A stretch of DNA of 64,000 nucleotides from Clostridia bacterium (GCA_910576205.1 CAJTHL010000013.1:62001-126000); one strand, 5' to 3'; positions 51,905 through 60,343 are shown, counted from the first letter of the stretch. The notes: generated by a model not told the origin, from the sequence alone. Numbers and translations are program-made.

Positions 51905-51978
51905 CGGAGTATGGCGTAGCTTGGTAGCGCGCTCGGCTGGGGGCCGAGAGGTCGCAGGTTCAAATCCTGTTACTCCGA
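51905..51978 (+). tRNA. tRNA-Pro (anticodon GGG)
   Basis: A 74-nt cloverleaf. The acceptor stem CGGAGTA pairs perfectly with TACTCCG, with discriminator A. The D-arm contains GCGTAGCTTGGTAGCGC. The anticodon stem CTCGG/CCGAG has loop CTGGGGG, giving anticodon GGG. The T-arm CGCAGGTTCAAATCCTGTT carries the GTTCAAAT loop. The 3' CCA is not encoded. GGG reads CCC and CCU codons. A promoter precedes it and a terminator follows, so it is a single-gene unit. Confidence 0.97.
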
Positions 51979-51991
51979 TTGTATAAGATAT

Positions 51992-52029
51992 CGCGGGAAG
52001 CCTTAGAGACAGGTGTTCCTGCGTTTTTT
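51992..52029 (+). terminator. Terminator of tRNA-Pro
   Basis: CGCGGGAA (51992-51999) pairs with TTCCTGCG (52016-52023, one G-U pair) and runs into TTTTTT. The following stretch to 52150 shows nothing else recognisable. Confidence 0.8.
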
Positions 52030-52152
52030 ATATCCGCAGGCAATAACCCAGGCACCCTGCTGCATGTACGGGCATTGGGCCAATACCGCGATGGTCCCTC
52101 CCTTTTTTGCTATACTTAAAGAAATCCTAAGAATTAATTTCCCCTATGTGGG

Positions 52153-52200
52153 TTGACATTTTTCCCCTTTTGCATTATTGTATTATTATACTAATACAAT
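52153..52200 (+). promoter_or_regulatory. Promoter and perfect operator of the GntR/ABC operon
   Basis: TTGACA (52153-52158) and TATTGT (52176-52181) are spaced 17 bp. Overlapping the -10 is a perfect inverted repeat with 9-bp arms ATTGTATTA (52177-52185) and TAATACAAT (52192-52200) and a 6-bp centre. The position implies autorepression by the first gene product. Confidence 0.85.
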
Positions 52201-52269
52201 TTACCCCCCCCCAGAGGATTTTACACCCCTGGAACGTGGGACCCATTTTAGAAGGAAAGGGGTGATTAC

Positions 52270-52638
52270 ATGGCATGGCTATTGGATGATTCACGACCCA
52301 TTTATATACAGCTTGCCAGCAAGATTCAGTCCGATATCATTTCCGGTGTGTACAAACCTGGGGACAAGCTACCGTCTGTGCGTGATCTGGCAATGGACGC
52401 AGCAGTCAATCCCAACACCATGCAAAAGGCTTTAACAGAGCTGGAACGCGGCGGTCTGATCTATACCCAGAGAACCAGCGGACGTTTTATTTCTGAGGAT
52501 CTCCAGAAGGTATCCGCCATGAAGGCGGCTCTTGCCAGAGAACAGATCCACCAGTTTCTGAAGACTATGCTGCGGCTCGGCTTCAAAAAGTCGGAAATCC
52601 TGCAGTTCATGGAAGAAACTTTTGAGGAGGAATCGTAA
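52270..52638 (+). CDS. GntR-family (YtrA subfamily) transcriptional repressor
   Basis: A 122-residue regulator of the short YtrA type. It has a winged helix-turn-helix (about residues 10-75, PIYIQLASKIQSDIISGVYK, then LPSVRDLAMDAAVNPNTMQKA) and a short C-terminal dimerisation helix instead of a large ligand domain. The ATG follows AGAAAGGGGTGATTAC. Its stop abuts the start of an ABC ATPase gene (TAA ATG), so the three genes of the operon are coupled. YtrA-type proteins repress their own ABC transporter operons, often induced by cell-wall antibiotics. The perfect palindrome at the promoter is its likely binding site. Confidence 0.9.
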   Translation: MAWLLDDSRPIYIQLASKIQSDIISGVYKPGDKLPSVRDLAMDAAVNPNTMQKALTELERGGLIYTQRTSGRFISEDLQKVSAMKAALAREQIHQFLKTMLRLGFKKSEILQFMEETFEEES

Positions 52639-53337
52639 ATGGAAACTTTACTGGAATGCCATCAGCTCAGCAAGCATTATGGCAGCAAAGTGGCCCTTGA
52701 CCACCTGGATCTGACCATTGAACGGGGCCGTATTATCGGCCTGCTGGGGCCCAACGGAAGCGGGAAAACCACCTTGATTAAACTAATCAACGGACTTCTG
52801 GCCCCCACCTCCGGTACCCTGCTGATTAATGGCCATGCGCCAGGACCGGAGACGAAAAAGGTAGTCTCCTATCTGCCGGAGCGGACTTATTTTAATACCT
52901 GGATGAAGGTCACGGACATTCTCCGCTTTTTCAACGATTTCTATGCGGATTTTGACGACAAGCGGGCGCTGGAAATGCTTCACAGGCTGAACATCAACGA
53001 ATCCATGCGGCTTGGAGCCATGTCCAAGGGTACAAAGGAAAAAGTCCAGCTTATTATGGTTATGAGCCGCAACGCCGATCTCTACTGTCTGGATGAACCT
53101 ATCGGCGGTGTGGACCCAGCTGCCAGGGATTATATTTTACAGACTATCATCACCAATTACAGCGAGCGCGCCTCGGTTCTGATCTCCACCCATCTCATCT
53201 CCGATATCGAGAATGTGCTGGACGACGCAATCTTTATTCAGAACGGACGGGTTATGCTGACCGGCTCTGTGGATGATATCCGCATGAACGAGGGAAAATC
53301 CGTAGACGCTTTGTTCCGGGAGGTGTTCCGATGCTAG
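52639..53337 (+). CDS. ABC transporter ATP-binding protein
   Basis: A 232-residue ABC ATPase with Walker A GPNGSGKTT, Q-loop region SYLPERTYF, Walker B LYCLDEPIGGVDP and the H-loop His in STHLISD. The signature motif is degenerate (MSKGTKEKV instead of LSGGQ), as is common in this export subfamily. It starts immediately after the regulator stop, and its end overlaps the permease start by 7 bp. It energises export of an unknown substrate, possibly an antimicrobial or lipid, by analogy with YtrABCDEF-type systems. Confidence 0.92.
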   Translation: METLLECHQLSKHYGSKVALDHLDLTIERGRIIGLLGPNGSGKTTLIKLINGLLAPTSGTLLINGHAPGPETKKVVSYLPERTYFNTWMKVTDILRFFNDFYADFDDKRALEMLHRLNINESMRLGAMSKGTKEKVQLIMVMSRNADLYCLDEPIGGVDPAARDYILQTIITNYSERASVLISTHLISDIENVLDDAIFIQNGRVMLTGSVDDIRMNEGKSVDALFREVFRC

Positions 53338-54161
53338 GAAAACTGCTTAAACACGAATTTCACGCTGTATCCCGCCTGCTGCTGCCCATGCACCTGGCCT
53401 TGATTCTGATTACCCTGGTGGGGCGCTTTTATGTGCAGTTCGCCATGTCCAATATGGACTCCAGATTTGACTTAATCAATGTATCCCTTGTAATGTTTTA
53501 TATGCTGGCGCTGTTTGCCATTTTAATTCTGACCTATGTATACCTGTATATTCTCCGGCCGCATAAAAACCTGTTCTCCGATGAGGGGTATCTCATGCAT
53601 ACGCTGCCTGTGACGGCCTCCATGCATATCTGGTCAAAGCTGATTGTATCCATATGCTGGATTCTGCTGGATATGTTCCTAATCAGCCTGTCGGTATTCC
53701 TCATGCTGGTAAACCCGGATTTTCTGGAATACTGGCCTAATATGATTGGCGAGATACAGGAAATGATTTCCATCACCACAGGCATGGACTTTGTAATGGG
53801 AGCTATTGCTTATATTATAAATCTGCTGATCTCCTGCGCCCGGGGCATCCTGGTGGTTTATATGTGTATGGCCGTGGGGCACAGCTTTAACCAGTATAAG
53901 CTTCTGATCTCCATAAGCATTTACATCGGAGTCTATGTGGTAACCAGTATTATCAACACCCTGTTCAGCATTCTGGTGGGCATTCCCTGGCTTAAAAACG
54001 GAGGTTTCTCCTCCATTTTTGTCATGGGTATCTACTCGGATTCTTACCAAAGCAGCGCCCAGCTTCTCACCTGGTTTGACGCGCTGTTTTCCCTGGTTAT
54101 CGCTGTGGCCGCGTTTTTCGTAACGCGGTATTTTCTGACGAAACGGCTCAATCTGGAATAA
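53331..54161 (+). CDS. ABC transporter permease
   Basis: A 276-residue membrane protein with six hydrophobic segments (about residues 14-34, 55-80, 100-125, 160-185, 200-225, 245-268). The N-terminus MLGKLLKHEFHAVSRLL is typical of ABC-2-type permeases of GntR-controlled operons. It overlaps the ATPase gene by 7 bp and is followed by a strong terminator, ending the operon. It forms the pore for the upstream ATPase. Confidence 0.88.
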   Translation: MLGKLLKHEFHAVSRLLLPMHLALILITLVGRFYVQFAMSNMDSRFDLINVSLVMFYMLALFAILILTYVYLYILRPHKNLFSDEGYLMHTLPVTASMHIWSKLIVSICWILLDMFLISLSVFLMLVNPDFLEYWPNMIGEIQEMISITTGMDFVMGAIAYIINLLISCARGILVVYMCMAVGHSFNQYKLLISISIYIGVYVVTSIINTLFSILVGIPWLKNGGFSSIFVMGIYSDSYQSSAQLLTWFDALFSLVIAVAAFFVTRYFLTKRLNLE

Positions 54162-54199
54162 GGCTGAAAAACACCCCCGTCAGTTGTCTGAAAAAGCAG

Positions 54200-54252
54200 C
54201 TCCCCGGACGCAGGCAGGAAAAATCCTGCTTTTGCAGTCCGGGGAGTTTTTT
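54200..54252 (+). terminator. Terminator of the GntR/ABC operon
   Basis: Perfect 10-bp arms CTCCCCGGAC and GTCCGGGGAG enclose a second hairpin (GCAGGA/TCCTGC) and are followed by TTTTTT. Confidence 0.9.
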
Positions 54253-54318
54253 AATAAAATCCAGGCGTTTCATCAGGCACAGCCCTGTTTACCAGGCAGC
54301 CACATACAGAAGTTTCCG

Positions 54319-55104
54319 TCACATTATAGTCATGGAAGGCTGCTTTACGCCCTCCAGTTCCAGCCGGAAATTCCGTACTTTCCCGCTGACATAGCTTATC
54401 ATATCCCCTGCGATGAGATCTACGCCCAGTTCCCGGAAGCGCCTGGCATCTTCGGGAGAATTGGTAAATATTCCAGCCTTCTTCCCGCTTTTCTTAATTC
54501 TCTGGATACATTTCTCTACCATTTTTACCACCTCCGGCTGATGGTAGGCCGCCGGGTAACCCAATGACTGGGACAAATCCGTGGGACCGATAAACGCCAG
54601 ATCCACCATGGGATTTTCCTCCAGTATTTTCTCCAGATTGTCCATTGCCTGGGCTGTCTCAATCTGGAGCATCACCATGGTTTCCCGGTTTTCCTGGGTA
54701 AAATAAGCGTCTGGTTCAAGCTCCACACAGTAATTGGCCGCCCGGCCAAGCCAGATACCCCGGTGGCCGTGGGGATAATACTTCAGTTTCTGCATACAGG
54801 CGGACACCTCCTCCGAGGAACGCACCATGGGCAGCATAATGCCCTGGGCTCCCCAGTCCAGACAGATACTCTGGCGCATATGCAGAGGAACGCGGACAAC
54901 AGGCGTCATGCCATGAAGCTGGGACGCTGCAATCATAAGTCTGCATGTCTCTATAGTGATGGCTCCATGTTCCATATCAATGATGCAGAAATCGAATCCG
55001 CTTACGCCGCAGATCTCCACGTCCTCCGGGGACGGACATGTGAGAAACATCCCATAGACCTGCTTCCCCAGATCCAGCTTTTCTTTTAAATTGTTGTGTA
55101 TCAT
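54319..55104 (-). CDS. HpcH/HpaI-family aldolase
   Basis: A 261-residue class II (metal-dependent) pyruvate aldolase-like protein. Family motifs are DFCIIDMEHGAITIE, then TPVVRVP, the metal Glu in MLQIETAQAMDNLEKIL and the Asp in LAFIGPTDLSQSLGYP. Such enzymes cleave 4-hydroxy-2-oxoacids (for example 4-hydroxy-2-oxoheptanedioate or 2-keto-3-deoxy sugar acids) into pyruvate or oxaloacetate derivatives and an aldehyde. It follows the TRAP large permease gene by 15 bp, so the cleaved substrate is plausibly imported by that transporter. The start has AGGAGA upstream. Confidence 0.88.
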   Translation of the reverse strand: MIHNNLKEKLDLGKQVYGMFLTCPSPEDVEICGVSGFDFCIIDMEHGAITIETCRLMIAASQLHGMTPVVRVPLHMRQSICLDWGAQGIMLPMVRSSEEVSACMQKLKYYPHGHRGIWLGRAANYCVELEPDAYFTQENRETMVMLQIETAQAMDNLEKILEENPMVDLAFIGPTDLSQSLGYPAAYHQPEVVKMVEKCIQRIKKSGKKAGIFTNSPEDARRFRELGVDLIAGDMISYVSGKVRNFRLELEGVKQPSMTIM

Positions 55105-55119
55105 TGCGATTCTCCTCTC

Positions 55120-56403
55120 CTATCGAAGCAGCTCTGGCAGAAACATGATTGTCTGCGGTATATAGGTGATAAGCAGCAAAACCCCGCATTCCAGGGCAAT
55201 CATGGGAAGCAGCTCCCTTATAATCTCCTTCATGGGCGTTTTGGAAATACCGGAGGTGACAAACAGCAGCATCCCGTATGGGGGGGATAAGAGCCCGATC
55301 ATCATATTCAAGGTCACCACCACGCCAAAATGCACCAGATCTATCTGCATGGCACTCACAATGGGCAGAAGCAGGGGAATAAAAATCAACTGCATGGTGG
55401 AAGTATCGATAAACATGCCCAAAGCGAAAAACGACAGATTGACAATCAGCAAAAACAGGTATTTGTTGTCTGTAAGTCCCAGAATCCACGTGGCTGCGTG
55501 CTCCGCCACATGCTCTGTGGCTACAATATAGGAAAAAGCGTATGCGGCCGCTACAATAAGGCCCAGCTGACCCACAGCTTTTCCCGTGCTCTTTATAATC
55601 CCCCACAGAGCCGGAAATCCCATGGAGTGATATACCAGCACAGAGATCAGAATGGAGTAAAAGGCCGCCACGGCTCCTGCTTCCGTAGGCGTCATAATAC
55701 CGGTGTAAATCCCTGCCAGCAGAATAACTGGTGTCAGAAGTGCCGGAATAGCTTTATAGGAATCCTTCCAGAACTGTTTCCCGGTTACCTGCACGCCCCG
55801 GGGATATTTTCGTTTCTTTGCGATGAACGCAATATAGGCCGACAGAATCGCCGCAATAAACAGCGCCGGGAGCATACCCGCCATAAAGAGCTTTCCTATG
55901 GATGCCCCGGAGACCATGGAGTATACCACAAAGGGAATGGACGGTGGAAAAATGGGGCCGATCACGGCTGTAGCCGCAGTCAGAGCCGAGGAAAACCCAT
56001 CGTCATAGCCCTCCTTCCGCATCTGATTGATCTCCATAATGCCAAGGCCGGAGGCATCCGCAATAGCAGAGCCGGTCATGCCGGAAAAAATCAGTGAAGC
56101 CACCACATTTACATGGGCGGTTCCTCCACGGAATCTTCCGCACAGGCCGTTGGCAAACCGGAATACCTTCTCCGTCACCGCTCCGCTGTTCATTACATTG
56201 GCCGTAAAGATAAACAAGGGCACCGCCAGAAGCACATAGTTGTTAAAAATGCCGTTGACCATAAGGTGAATCACATTTCCCGCGTCCTGGCCTGTCACAA
56301 GGAAATATGCCATTGCCCCGGCAATCATACCATACGCTACAGGCACGCGGATTAACATACATCCCAGTATAATCGCCAGCGGAACCATAAATTGCCAGCT
56401 CAT
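55120..56403 (-). CDS. dctM: TRAP transporter large permease (DctM)
   Basis: A 427-residue membrane protein with 11-12 hydrophobic segments of the DctM family. It begins MSWQFMVPLAIILGCMLIRV and has LFIFTANVMNSG, then GSAIADASGLGIMEI and IGPIFPPSIPFVVYSMVSG. It forms the Na+-coupled channel for organic acids delivered by a binding protein. It overlaps the small permease gene by 4 bp (ATGA) and precedes the aldolase gene. The frame is intact. Confidence 0.94.
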   Translation of the reverse strand: MSWQFMVPLAIILGCMLIRVPVAYGMIAGAMAYFLVTGQDAGNVIHLMVNGIFNNYVLLAVPLFIFTANVMNSGAVTEKVFRFANGLCGRFRGGTAHVNVVASLIFSGMTGSAIADASGLGIMEINQMRKEGYDDGFSSALTAATAVIGPIFPPSIPFVVYSMVSGASIGKLFMAGMLPALFIAAILSAYIAFIAKKRKYPRGVQVTGKQFWKDSYKAIPALLTPVILLAGIYTGIMTPTEAGAVAAFYSILISVLVYHSMGFPALWGIIKSTGKAVGQLGLIVAAAYAFSYIVATEHVAEHAATWILGLTDNKYLFLLIVNLSFFALGMFIDTSTMQLIFIPLLLPIVSAMQIDLVHFGVVVTLNMMIGLLSPPYGMLLFVTSGISKTPMKEIIRELLPMIALECGVLLLITYIPQTIMFLPELLR

Positions 56404-56936
56404 GAAGCCTCACTCTCCTTTTTCTTTATCGCTATGCCTCTTATGTCTTTTATCACAGAAATTCCCAACCGCACAATACTGTCCGCCATAAGAAAGATCA
56501 TGGGTATATAAAGATATTTGTAGGGTATGAAAAGTACCGATGTTTTTTTGATCTGGGAAGTGACGATGGTCCAGGCATAGTGAAAGCAAGAGGGCCAGGA
56601 CAGTATGAATACAGAGAGCACCAGCAGGTTTCCGCACAGGCGCATGGCAAGCTTCCCTTTTTCTCCCGCCATATCATACAACATGGAAAACGTAATATGC
56701 TCCTTCTCCCGCAGGGTATAGCATGCCCCCAGCATAATGGCGTAGACGTAAAGAGTCATGGTAATATCAAAGGACCAGCTTACGGGAGCGCTCAGCATAT
56801 ACCGGCTGAAGATCTGGTAAATAAACACCAGAAAAATCACAAGAAAACTTATGGCCGGCACATAAATTTCCATCACGTCCAGCAAAAACGCTCCCAACCG
56901 CAAAAGCACAGGATGTTTTGCTTCATTTTTCTTCAT
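56400..56936 (-). CDS. dctQ: TRAP transporter small permease (DctQ)
   Basis: A 178-residue membrane protein with four hydrophobic segments, including FLVIFLVFIYQIFSRYML, and the DctQ-type sequence PVSWSFDITMTLYVYAIMLG, then CYTLREKEHITFSML. It pairs with DctM. I chose the ATG at 56936, which has GGAGG upstream, over a frame extension of 20 codons that runs into the intergenic hairpin. It overlaps dctM by 4 bp and lies 60 bp after the binding-protein gene. Confidence 0.92.
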   Translation of the reverse strand: MKKNEAKHPVLLRLGAFLLDVMEIYVPAISFLVIFLVFIYQIFSRYMLSAPVSWSFDITMTLYVYAIMLGACYTLREKEHITFSMLYDMAGEKGKLAMRLCGNLLVLSVFILSWPSCFHYAWTIVTSQIKKTSVLFIPYKYLYIPMIFLMADSIVRLGISVIKDIRGIAIKKKESEAS

Positions 56937-56955
56937 GACAGCCTCCTTATTTTTA

Positions 56956-56990
56956 CAGGGGTGGCTCTGCCTGGCGCAGGGCCACCCCTG
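56956..56990 (-). terminator. Intercistronic hairpin between dctP and dctQ
   Basis: Perfect 10-bp arms CAGGGGTGGC/GCCACCCCTG surround a smaller CTGC/GCAG hairpin. No T-run follows (TAAAAATAAGG), so it probably stabilises upstream mRNA or attenuates, giving more binding protein than permease. Confidence 0.6.
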
Positions 56991-56996
56991 TCTCAA

Positions 56997-58096
56997 TTAT
57001 CTTGCCAGTTCCTTAATCTTCCTGTACAGATCCATATCCCAGTCTTTTGCTATATCACTGTTCAGATATTTGTCTTCCGCAAAAGTCATAAACGCATCCA
57101 GATCCGGTTCCACAATAACAATTCCTTCCTCCCTGAAAAAGTCCAGAAGTTCCTCCTCGGATTTCCTATTTGCCTCTGCTGCGTAGTCTGTTCCCGCCTT
57201 TATGGCATCCATCATTTTCTGCTGTAGCTCGGGCCCAAGGGAATCCCATTTCTCTTTGTTGATGGCCGGCCATACGGAGTCCAGCACATGCTGGGTCAGC
57301 ACGATCTGTTTTGTCACTTCATAACATTTACTGGACTCCAGAATGGGTAGGGGGTTGTCCTGAGCGTCAATAGTTCCTGTGGAAAGAGAGGTGTAAATCT
57401 CCGCAAAGGCCATGGGCGTAGGGCTTGCTCCCAAGGCCTCCCCCAGGAAGAGCCAGTCTGCGAGTTAGGCATACGTAAGATCACGCCCTTCATGTCTTCC
57501 GGTGTATGAATCTCTGGTGACGCCATGCGAAGACTTAACTGTCTTGCCCCACCATACCAGGCCGCCAGAGGCAGCACGCCTGTGATATCCGCCACCTCCC
57601 CAAAGAGGCTCTTTCCAATTTCCCCATTTAACACTGCATCCTGGTGTTCCACGCTCTCATAGATATATGCCGCTGAGAGCATAGACAATTCAGGCACATA
57701 GGCAGACAGCCAGCTCACGCCTCCTGTGGCCATGTCCAGATTCCCGGTCATTACCGCCTCCATCTCCGCATCCTGGGCAAACAGGGAAGAAGAATGATAA
57801 ATTTCTATCTTAATCTGTCCCTCTGTGCTCTCTTCTATCTCCTTTTTAAAGACCTCCATAGCCTGCACGGTTATGGATTCCCCCGTGGCAGAGGTGGAAA
57901 ACCGGAGTAAAATCTCCTCCTTATCCCCGCCTTCTTCTTTATCCTGGTTATTTTCTTCAGGCGCCTGGGGTTTTGCTGGCTGGGACGTGTCTGCTCCTGG
58001 TTCCTCCCGGGATGTTTTACTGCTGCATGCCGGAAGCGTAAAAAAGAGCAGCACAGTCAAAATTACAGTCGTCATTTTCTTCAATGTTTTTTTCAT
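56997..58096 (-). pseudogene. dctP: TRAP substrate-binding lipoprotein DctP, frameshifted
   Basis: Two overlapping frames together encode one DctP-type binding protein of about 365 residues. The N-terminal part starts MKKTLKKMTTVILTVLLFF, with a lipobox LPAC, an acidic Gln/Glu-rich linker and the fold start LLRFSTSATGESITVQAMEVF. It continues correctly to RMPNSQT and then turns to nonsense. The C-terminal part in the other frame reads WLFLGEALGASPTPMAFAEIY onward, the standard DctP continuation, to the normal end. Joining them needs one extra base near 57455, that is, a one-base deletion. The ATG at 58096 has AAGGAGGG upstream and overlaps the UroD-like stop. It is either a recent mutation or a sequencing error. 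Confidence 0.85.
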
Positions 58097-59268
58097 CTTT
58101 TTCCCTCCTTTTGTTCTGTTCTCCTGGCAGTTACCGCATCCTGCCATCCTGACACCCAGTCTGCTACTTTCTGGTTACGTCTGCGGATCCTCTGCCAGTC
58201 CTCGTCCGTCCAGTCCCAAGGCCTGCAGGCCAGTCCCTTTCCGTCTGTAGGCCATAGCTCCCGGATGCAGAATTCTACCCGCTGGTTCTTTTCTTTTATA
58301 AAACGGAAAATGTCTTCTGCTTTGTTGTAATCCTCCTTGGTGACAATCATCCTGTCAGAAGGCCACCCGGCATGATAAAGCATCTGGGGCGTCATCTGGC
58401 TGGCGTTTACGGCTTTTACCGCCGGAATATGTGCCAGTTCCCCTACTACCGCCGAAAAATTTCCACAGGAGTGTACCGTCAGATTCCCATAGCGCTCCCC
58501 AAGCATTTTGATATAGGGTGCATAATATTTCCGGAAAAAATCCGGGGACAGCATCGCCATACTGTCTGCGGAAAGGGACGCTCCCCTGAATTCCTCCGGT
58601 ACCCAGGTCCATCCGTACATATGGGTGGGAATAAAGCAGTCCCCGCACAATTCCCTCTGGGTCTCCCACAAGAGTATAAATGCCTCCAGAATTTTCCGCA
58701 TAAGTTTATCATAGTAATCTTCTTCCTCATAAGCTGCAAGGAATACATTGTCGTATCCCCACAGCTGGGAGGCCACATCCAGCGGCCCCTGCATATCACA
58801 GACATGCACCGGAATCTCCCCCTCACATTCTTCCAGGAAATACCGTTCCAGCTCCAGCCATTCCCCCGCAGGCGTTCCCGGCCGGATAGACGGCTCTGGG
58901 AGATTGTCAATGTCCTCCGGCTTAAAGATAATCCTCTCACAGGTGTAATCGCCGTCCTTTACCACCTCTCCTGCCCCCAGCATACCCGGAATGGTTCCCT
59001 GTTTGCAGCCCGGGAAAAACGCGGGTATGAAATCCTCCTCAAGCTTTCCCCGGAAAAGAAATTCCTCCAGAAAAAGCATAAGTCTCTCTTCCTTTGTATA
59101 GACGGTATTGTAGTAGTCCACATAGGCCGGATAAAACACAAAGGGGTATCTGTCCAGTACCGGCTCTCCTGTCCACACCCGCCTCCAGCGCTCCTTGCTG
59201 CGCGCCAGGCGTTGCGGCGGATACAATTCTTTTATTCGTTTCAGTTTTTCACGTACTGCCTCTCTCAT
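58093..59268 (-). CDS. Uroporphyrinogen decarboxylase-fold (UroD/MtaA-like) protein
   Basis: A 391-residue TIM-barrel protein of the UroD superfamily, which includes heme UroD and corrinoid methyltransferases. Visible are DMQGPLDVASQLWGYDNVF, THMYGWTWVPEEF and LTVHSCGNFSAVVGEL. The His-x-Cys in VHSCGN is a zinc-ligand element of the methyltransferase branch. The N-terminal Arg residues of true UroD are not evident, so heme synthesis is unlikely. Many such genes stand in catabolic operons without a corrinoid protein and have no known activity. It overlaps both neighbours by 4 bp (regulator-methyltransferase upstream, dctP downstream). Confidence 0.8.
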   Translation of the reverse strand: MREAVREKLKRIKELYPPQRLARSKERWRRVWTGEPVLDRYPFVFYPAYVDYYNTVYTKEERLMLFLEEFLFRGKLEEDFIPAFFPGCKQGTIPGMLGAGEVVKDGDYTCERIIFKPEDIDNLPEPSIRPGTPAGEWLELERYFLEECEGEIPVHVCDMQGPLDVASQLWGYDNVFLAAYEEEDYYDKLMRKILEAFILLWETQRELCGDCFIPTHMYGWTWVPEEFRGASLSADSMAMLSPDFFRKYYAPYIKMLGERYGNLTVHSCGNFSAVVGELAHIPAVKAVNASQMTPQMLYHAGWPSDRMIVTKEDYNKAEDIFRFIKEKNQRVEFCIRELWPTDGKGLACRPWDWTDEDWQRIRRRNQKVADWVSGWQDAVTARRTEQKEGKR

Positions 59269-60119
59269 AACCCCTCCTTTTGCATCTCCCCTTGTCGTTT
59301 ACCGGGTTTTCTTGCCAGCAATGTGTTGATCGCGTGATGATGGGGCACTCCCGACGAAGTACAGGGATAGATTTCCTCATTGATCTGTTCCAGCTGCCAG
59401 TCTGCATAATAGCTGAACAATTCCCCGGAAGTCCACAAAAAAGCAAATTCGTCATATTCCGGCGAAGGAGCGATAAAAGGCTTATCCACATAGACATTCA
59501 ATGCATGGATCCCCTGTTCCCGTGTATGGGCTTTATAGTCCTCCATCACCTCACTGCGGAGCTCCTGGCGGATATGGTGGAGGGATCTGCTGGAATATAC
59601 AATGTCATAATCCTCCTCCAGACGGTACTCCATCATATCTGCCCGGAAGGCACGGATATAGATATTGAATTTATCCGAAAGCCATCTCACCTTGTCCACC
59701 CCGGCCTGCGCAATGTCAAAGGCCGTCACCTCATAACCGTTGCGGGCAAAGAATAACGCGTCTCTTCCCTCCCCGCATCCCACCTCCAGCAGGCGGACAT
59801 GACCGTTTGGCGGATACCGTTTCAAGACTTCATAGCAAAGCTCCGACGGCTGTAATCCCCAGTAAAACGCCTCCTGCTCATAGAGGTTATGGTAGATGGT
59901 TTTCTGGGCATCTCCGGGGACATGCCCCAGAAGCGCGTCGATATTGGTTTCCAGAATATCCGTAATCTGCGGTAACAGTTCGATATCCGGGTAAGACTGT
60001 CCCGTCTCCCACTTTGAGATAGCCTGGAAACTTACGCGAAGCTGGGCCGCCAATGCCTCCTGGGTCAGTTTCTTCTCTTTTCGCAGGCGTGCGATATTTT
60101 TTCCTAAAACGTTTTTCAC
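59265..60119 (-). CDS. XRE-type HTH fused to a SAM methyltransferase domain
   Basis: A 284-residue fusion. Residues about 5-60 form an XRE/Cro helix-turn-helix (NIARLRKEKKLTQEALAAQL, then ISKWETGQSYPDIELL). Residues about 105-215 are a class I methyltransferase with motif I LLEVGCGEGRDALFFA, an AFDIAQAGVDKV segment and VYSSRSLHHI, closest in style to TehB. It could be a regulator whose methyltransferase domain senses SAM or a metabolite. I chose the GTG at 60119, with GGAGAG upstream; the open frame continues to 60170 but across the promoter. It is first in the UroD/TRAP/aldolase operon and overlaps the next gene by 4 bp. Confidence 0.82.
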   Translation of the reverse strand: MKNVLGKNIARLRKEKKLTQEALAAQLRVSFQAISKWETGQSYPDIELLPQITDILETNIDALLGHVPGDAQKTIYHNLYEQEAFYWGLQPSELCYEVLKRYPPNGHVRLLEVGCGEGRDALFFARNGYEVTAFDIAQAGVDKVRWLSDKFNIYIRAFRADMMEYRLEEDYDIVYSSRSLHHIRQELRSEVMEDYKAHTREQGIHALNVYVDKPFIAPSPEYDEFAFLWTSGELFSYYADWQLEQINEEIYPCTSSGVPHHHAINTLLARKPGKRQGEMQKEGL

Positions 60120-60141
60120 CTGTCTCTCTCCTTCTGCTTTT

Positions 60142-60170
60142 ATTTTATCCTTCCCCATATCCACTTTCAA
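60142..60170 (-). promoter_or_regulatory. Promoter of the UroD/TRAP/aldolase operon
   Basis: On the minus strand TTGAAA (60165-60170) and TAAAAT (60142-60147) are spaced 17 bp. The start site falls near 60135, only about 15 nt before the GTG at 60119, which supports that start. Confidence 0.75.
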
Positions 60171-60201
60171 TAACCCCGTATTTGAACATAACGACGGAAA
60201 T

Positions 60202-60216
60202 TCAACCAGCGGTTGA
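60202..60216. promoter_or_regulatory. 15-bp inverted repeat upstream of the XRE-methyltransferase promoter
   Basis: TCAACC and GGTTGA are separated by AGC. It lies about 70-80 bp upstream of the predicted start and is a candidate site for the encoded XRE regulator. Confidence 0.5.
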
Positions 60217-60269
60217 GTGGATTTTGTGGCAAATTTAAAAGAAATCCGGCTTTTTCCCCCACAACAAAA

Positions 60270-60307
60270 AACCTTACCGGCTTTCCTTTTTGAAAACCGG
60301 TAAGGTT
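60270..60307. terminator. Bidirectional terminator
   Basis: Arms AACCTTACCGG and CCGGTAAGGTT with A/T tracts on both sides. It terminates the methyltransferase gene transcribed towards it on the minus strand. Confidence 0.9.
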
Positions 60308-60343
60308 TTTTTGTTGTAAAGCTTTATCTCTTTCAGGGTTCCC

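Noticed and set aside
56997..58096. Programmed frameshifting in dctP
   Set aside because: No slippery heptamer or stimulatory structure is seen at the junction, and the TRAP family is not known to use recoding; a mutation or sequencing error is simpler.
60120..60170. N-terminal extension of the XRE-methyltransferase protein
   Set aside because: The extension coincides with a consensus -35/-10 promoter and starts with TTG without a ribosome-binding site.
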